DNA from: Nitrospiraceae bacterium
GTDB lineage: Bacteria > Nitrospirota > Nitrospiria > Nitrospirales > UBA8639
DNA length: 9,360 nt
Assembly: GCA_003523945.1 (NCBI GenBank)
Contig: DOFS01000307.1
Location: forward strand, 1-9,360
Direction: 5' to 3'
This document shows, piece by piece, positions 7,112 through 9,360 of this stretch. A program made the translations under genes and the position numbers. Each line of letters opens with the position of its first letter. Position 1 is the first letter of the stretch. Below the pieces are notes generated by a model. It did no database searches. It saw nothing but the letters and a program-made list of their open reading frames with translations, and was not told the DNA's origin.

Positions 7112-7127
7112 TGGCAATACTTTTGCT
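7112..7127 (+). promoter_or_regulatory. Sigma-54-like -24/-12 promoter element
   Basis: TGGCAATACTTTTGCT matches the RpoN consensus TGGCAC-N5-TTGC(A/T) at ten of the informative positions, and the GG and GC dinucleotides are exactly 10 bases apart. It points to the right. A transcript would begin near 7138, five bases before an ATG of a doubtful 88-codon frame and about 490 bases before the response regulator. One match in a long AT-rich spacer can arise by chance. Confidence 0.3.
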
Positions 7128-7351
7128 TGTAAATATAAAGTTATGCCGAAGCGAGACCATATGATTGATAGTCCTCTCAATTCCTGGAAGCAGGAAATGA
7201 ACCTGGTGTTCAAAAATGAAGGCTGGTGCCCTGGTCCTGTTGGGTGGAAAGCTCAATGTGGACCTTTTTACATCACATTTTCATTTGTCTCTTATAGCGC
7301 GACTCAACCCTTCTCAACGCTCGGGTCCTATCGTGGAAAGGTACAGAAGGT

Positions 7352-7368
7352 TCAGGAGATTCTCCTGA
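7352..7368. repeat. Short perfect hairpin
   Basis: TCAGGAG and CTCCTGA flank ATT, and two further G:T pairs can extend the stem. No run of T follows on either side, so it does not look like an intrinsic terminator. Confidence 0.3.
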
Positions 7369-7594
7369 GTGGGATTCTGATAAAAGAAATTGAATGTGAG
7401 GCGGGGTGAGCTGGGGCCATTGAGCTGCATGCCATCTCGAATGATCACCAGGGCCTCCTGGGGTCGTTGTCTTGAGAATGCAAATCTTAACCTTTTCAAA
7501 GTCGTCTTCTGAAGAGAGGCTTGAAGAGGGGGGCTGAGTGTGAAGACCTATGAAGTAGACCCAAAGCAGAAATGGGGATTGTTGCGGATGCCGG

Positions 7595-7615
7595 GTGTCA
7601 ACGGTATTTTGACAC
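7595..7615. repeat. 7-bp inverted repeat next to the response-regulator ribosome binding site
   Basis: GTGTCAA and TTGACAC are perfect reverse complements separated by 7 bases (CGGTATT), and end 3 bases before the Shine-Dalgarno sequence. It could be an operator for a dimeric regulator or an mRNA stem that affects ribosome access. The TTGACA inside it has no matching -10 on either strand at 17 bases, so a promoter reading is not supported. Confidence 0.45.
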
Positions 7616-7616
7616 A

Positions 7617-7623
7617 AGGGAGG
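7617..7623 (+). promoter_or_regulatory. Ribosome binding site selecting the GTG start of the response regulator
   Basis: AGGGAGG followed by TGA is a near-complete anti-16S match, 6 bases before GTG 7630. The ATG at 7626 is out of frame and meets a stop after a few codons. Confidence 0.7.
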
Positions 7624-7629
7624 TGATGC

Positions 7630-8016
7630 GTGAAGCCAAAAATTTTACTCTTGGATGATGAGCCTAAGTTACGTTCGGTCTTACGGGACCGGTTGATGAT
7701 AGAAGGGTATGATGTTCGGACTGCTCCGGATGGCCGGTTGGGATTGAAACTCTTTCATGAAAGTCCGGTAGATCTGGTCATCACGGATGTGCTCATGCCT
7801 GAAATGGACGGACTGGAATTGATTCGGGTTCTCTGTAGGACACCCTCTCCTCCTTTAATTATTGCCATGTCGGGAGGCGGGAGGCGCGATCTGGAGTTTT
7901 TGGTAGAGGCAGCTGAATTTGGTGCAACCCGCACCCTCGTAAAACCCTTCCTCTTGGATGAGCTGGTGAGCCTGGTAAAAGACATGCTGAGTTCAATTCC
8001 CCATCCATCTGCATGA
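7630..8016 (+). CDS. Single-domain response regulator (CheY-like receiver)
   Basis: A 128-residue protein that is all receiver domain with no output domain. The acidic pocket is D9, D10 and E11 (LLLDDEP), the phosphorylated aspartate is D53 in TDVLMPEMDG, the switch serine is S81 in AMSGGG, and the conserved lysine is K105 in VKPF. All residues needed for phosphorylation are therefore present. Such proteins relay phosphate or bind a partner rather than DNA. It starts at GTG with a strong ribosome binding site, preceded by an inverted repeat. No histidine kinase gene is adjacent, so it is an orphan here; its kinase must lie elsewhere. The CBS-domain gene follows after 160 bases on the same strand, with a possible terminator between them. 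Confidence 0.93.
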   Translation: MKPKILLLDDEPKLRSVLRDRLMIEGYDVRTAPDGRLGLKLFHESPVDLVITDVLMPEMDGLELIRVLCRTPSPPLIIAMSGGGRRDLEFLVEAAEFGATRTLVKPFLLDELVSLVKDMLSSIPHPSA

Positions 8017-8020
8017 ATCT

Positions 8021-8047
8021 CCCGTTCAACTCAAATGGGCGTCTTTT
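8021..8047 (+). terminator. Weak intrinsic terminator after the response regulator
   Basis: CCCGTT (8021-8026) pairs with AATGGG (8034-8039), including one G:T pair, across a 7-base loop; a short T run (8044-8047) starts four bases after the stem. The stem is short and the T run brief. Confidence 0.3.
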
Positions 8048-8068
8048 AGGACTCCCTGTAAACTTTTA

Positions 8069-8158
8069 TTTCTAGGATGCCGAAGAGGAAGATTGACGGC
8101 CCTTGCAGTTGAAAGGAAACGTTTGTGCAGAAAATTGTACTTTAGACCATCCTAGAAA
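8069..8158. repeat. Perfect 11-bp inverted repeat bracketing 68 bases
   Basis: TTTCTAGGATG (8069-8079) and CATCCTAGAAA (8148-8158) are exact reverse complements. The right arm ends 18 bases before the CBS gene start. The stem could close a structured 5' leader of about 90 nt, or the arms could be terminal repeats of a very small element. I see no target-site duplication and no poly-T tract after the right arm, so neither a typical insertion nor a terminator is proven. Confidence 0.55.
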
Positions 8159-8176
8159 AAATGGGGGCCTCGTAAG

Positions 8177-8623
8177 GTGGAGCCAGAGAACAGGACCCGG
8201 GCAATTGGGAAAATTATGACCGTCAGAGTGGCCACCATTGAAATGGATGATTCACTTGAAGTCGTGCGGGATATTCTCAAGAAAGTCCGATTTCATCATC
8301 TACTCGTCGTTGATAATGAAAAGCTGGTGGGAATCATTTCCGACAAGGATGTGTTGAAAGCCGTCAGCCCGTTTGTCGGAACGATGTCGGAAACCACTCG
8401 GGATCGAGCGACTCTTAATAAGCGTGCTCATCAGATCATGTCGCATCATCCGGTGACGGTGCGTTCATCCTGTTCCTTGCCTGAGGCCGCTCAACTGATG
8501 TTAGTTCGAGGGGTCTCATGTCTCCCGGTCACGACTCTTGAGGGAGAGATACTCGGGGTACTCACGTGGAAGGATATAATGCGTGCGTTTTTGGATTCCA
8601 ATGGTTTCACGGGTGATTCATAA
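8177..8623 (+). CDS. Two-CBS-domain protein, putative adenine-nucleotide sensor
   Basis: A 148-residue protein made of one CBS pair (Bateman module): CBS1 about residues 10-65 and CBS2 about 84-140. Each repeat opens with the usual IMT/IMS...V.T/V motif (KIMTVRVATI and QIMSHHPVTV) and ends with the ribose/phosphate-binding pattern GIISDKD (52-58) and GVLTWKD (127-133). The aspartates D58 and D133 are those that hold nucleotide ribose in AMP-, ATP- or SAM-binding members. There is no transporter, IMPDH or kinase domain attached, so it probably acts by binding a partner or as a free nucleotide sensor. GTG 8177 is the only start after an in-frame TAG at 8153 that keeps the first motif; its Shine-Dalgarno is poor (AAGG abuts the codon). 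That, with the inverted repeat upstream, leaves room for control at the leader. Ligand and partner are unknown. Confidence 0.9.
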   Translation: MEPENRTRAIGKIMTVRVATIEMDDSLEVVRDILKKVRFHHLLVVDNEKLVGIISDKDVLKAVSPFVGTMSETTRDRATLNKRAHQIMSHHPVTVRSSCSLPEAAQLMLVRGVSCLPVTTLEGEILGVLTWKDIMRAFLDSNGFTGDS

Positions 8624-8682
8624 CTACCATCAAGCAGATTGCGGTGTCAGTGAATACAGCCTGTTTTTAACTCCCCGGGTTC

Positions 8683-8711
8683 TTTAGCCTCTCGATCACG
8701 TTCGCTATACT
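8683..8711 (+). promoter_or_regulatory. Probable sigma-70-type promoter for the TerB-like gene
   Basis: TATACT at 8706-8711 matches the -10 consensus at five of six positions. The hexamer 17 bases upstream (TTTAGC, 8683-8688) is a weak -35. Transcription from here would give a leader of about 98 nt before ATG 8816. The leader contains GGT-ACA-ACC enclosed by GGCA/TGCC (8752-8779 region) and GGCT-AG-AGCC (8783-8792), so it may fold. Confidence 0.45.
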
Positions 8712-8815
8712 GTTCCTAAACATATATTTTTATGGAATTTGCGGAAAGGCCGGCAGGGCAAAACAGGTACAACCATGCCAGCGGCTAGAGCCTATATGCT
8801 AAAAGGGGGATTGTA

Positions 8816-9360
8816 ATGGCAGATAAAAGCTTTATTCTTGAGCTTGGGAAACTCTTGATCGGTGCCGCATGGGCTGATGGAACACTTTCGTCCACTGAAG
8901 TGAACGGGTTAAAAGAACTCTTGTTTCAATTGCCGGAGATTTCCGGAGAGGAATGGATGGAATTGGAGCTGTATATGGTTTCGCCGGTGAGCGAGGAAGA
9001 ACGGCAACGTCTTTTAAATCGTGTGCTAGGACGCATGGGATCAGCAGAGGATAAAGCCCTGGCGGTAGCGACGATTGGAAAGCTTCTGTCCTCAGAAACC
9101 TCAGGCGGAGATCAACAGACAGAAGTGGTCCAACAGCTTAAAGCCGATCTTGAGGAGGGGAGTAGCGGATTTTTAGAACATCTTCGACGACCATTTCGGC
9201 AAATACTAAATCTGCGGGGGCAGCGTTATACCGAAGAGCATGATCGTGAAAGTCGATTGGAAGATTTCATTAAAAACACCATTTATTTCCAGGTCACTAT
9301 GGAATTACGAGATCGGGGCATCACCTTTGATCTTCCTGATGCCGAGATTCGCAAGCTGTG
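8816..9360 (+). CDS. TerB-like protein, 3' end beyond the window
   Basis: The frame opens at ATG 8816 with a GGGGG ribosome binding site 6 bases upstream and stays open to the window edge, giving at least 181 residues (MADKSFILELGKLLIGAAWADGTLSSTEV...). The segment LLIGAAWADGTLSSTEVNGLKELL (about residues 13-36) has the helix-acid-helix pattern of the TerB/TerB-like fold (AxADGxxSxxE), known from tellurite-resistance and DnaJ-like membrane-stress proteins. The part after residue 100 (EGSSGFLEHLRRPFRQILNLRGQRY and onward) is charged, helical and unrecognised; it has no membrane segment so far. TerB-like domains are thought to bind metal through acidic residues, and may sense stress, but no ter operon is visible here. 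It is set apart from the CBS gene by 192 bases with its own promoter. The family call is moderate; function is open. Confidence 0.65.
   Translation, partial: MADKSFILELGKLLIGAAWADGTLSSTEVNGLKELLFQLPEISGEEWMELELYMVSPVSEEERQRLLNRVLGRMGSAEDKALAVATIGKLLSSETSGGDQQTEVVQQLKADLEEGSSGFLEHLRRPFRQILNLRGQRYTEEHDRESRLEDFIKNTIYFQVTMELRDRGITFDLPDAEIRKL

Larger units (their letters stand above)
6709..7629. other. Long gene-free divergent intergenic region
   Basis: About 920 bases separate the minus-strand dioxygenase from the plus-strand response regulator. Frames of 60-115 codons exist on both strands, but their proteins look random (rich in P, S, R, H, W or C, with no recognisable motif and no good ribosome binding sites). 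The stretch carries several inverted repeats (6805-6830, 7015-7034, 7352-7368, 7595-7615) and a sigma-54-like element (7112-7127), each listed separately. It must contain the promoters of both flanking genes. A small RNA, a decayed gene or an unrecognised small protein (for example the plus frame starting at ATG 7143, 88 residues) cannot be excluded. Confidence 0.6.

Noticed and set aside
7098..7409. Plus-strand frame of 103 codons (TTG start; internal ATG at 7143)
   Set aside because: Unusual W, C and S content, no recognised motif and no ribosome site; kept only as a remark under the spacer.
7273..7617. Minus-strand frame of 114 codons upstream of the response regulator
   Set aside because: Rich in S, P, H and R with no fold-like pattern, and it covers the regulatory region of the next gene.
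8750..8815. Possible c-di-GMP (GEMM-I) riboswitch because of CAGGGCAAAA
   Set aside because: Only the first core string is similar; the second conserved core (GACGCAAAGCC-like) and the tetraloop-receptor arrangement are not found.

Overview
The window reads as a bacterial chromosome segment of roughly 50% GC, densely packed with short intergenic gaps. Gene content (P1 peptidase, FIST sensor, FKBP isomerase, GcvT, Nudix, single-domain receiver, CBS and TerB-like proteins) and protein style would fit a Nitrospirota bacterium, possibly a marine Nitrospira. That placement is my inference from general resemblance; no marker gene in the window fixes it. I see no rRNA, tRNA, CRISPR array, insertion sequence or replication origin.

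Left block (1-4092, all + strand): the 3' part of a P1-family (DmpA-like) self-cleaving aminopeptidase gene, then a tightly packed run. A FIST sensory protein overlaps an exported or membrane-anchored FKBP prolyl isomerase by 4 bases. That gene overlaps gcvT (glycine-cleavage T-protein) by 1 base. A Nudix hydrolase of the ADP-ribose pyrophosphatase type follows 41 bases later and probably starts at a CTG codon. The overlaps point to one transcript with translational coupling.

Middle block (4316-6708, all - strand): in transcription order, a 2-oxoglutarate/Fe(II) dioxygenase (6708-6058), a second and unrelated-looking dioxygenase (5784-5215) that resembles enzymes carried by marine T4-like phages and is clearly AT-richer, and an RmlD-like extended SDR (5149-4316) whose YxxxK lysine is arginine. 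The SDR is preceded by a 12-codon leader ORF with a strong ribosome binding site, whose stop overlaps the SDR start. This cassette is the accessory-looking part of the window; its substrate is unknown.

Gene-free divergent region (6709-7629): about 920 bases without a convincing gene, but with several palindromes and a sigma-54-like -24/-12 element.

Right block (7630-9360, + strand): a single-domain response regulator preceded by a 7-bp inverted repeat beside its ribosome binding site, a two-CBS-domain protein behind a perfect 11-bp inverted repeat that brackets 68 bases, and the 5' part of a TerB-like protein with a plausible promoter and a leader of about 100 nt. These look like small signalling or stress proteins rather than one pathway.

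I do not see a proven new system. The best candidates for a second look are the dioxygenase/dioxygenase/SDR cassette with its leader peptide and the inverted repeat upstream of the CBS gene.
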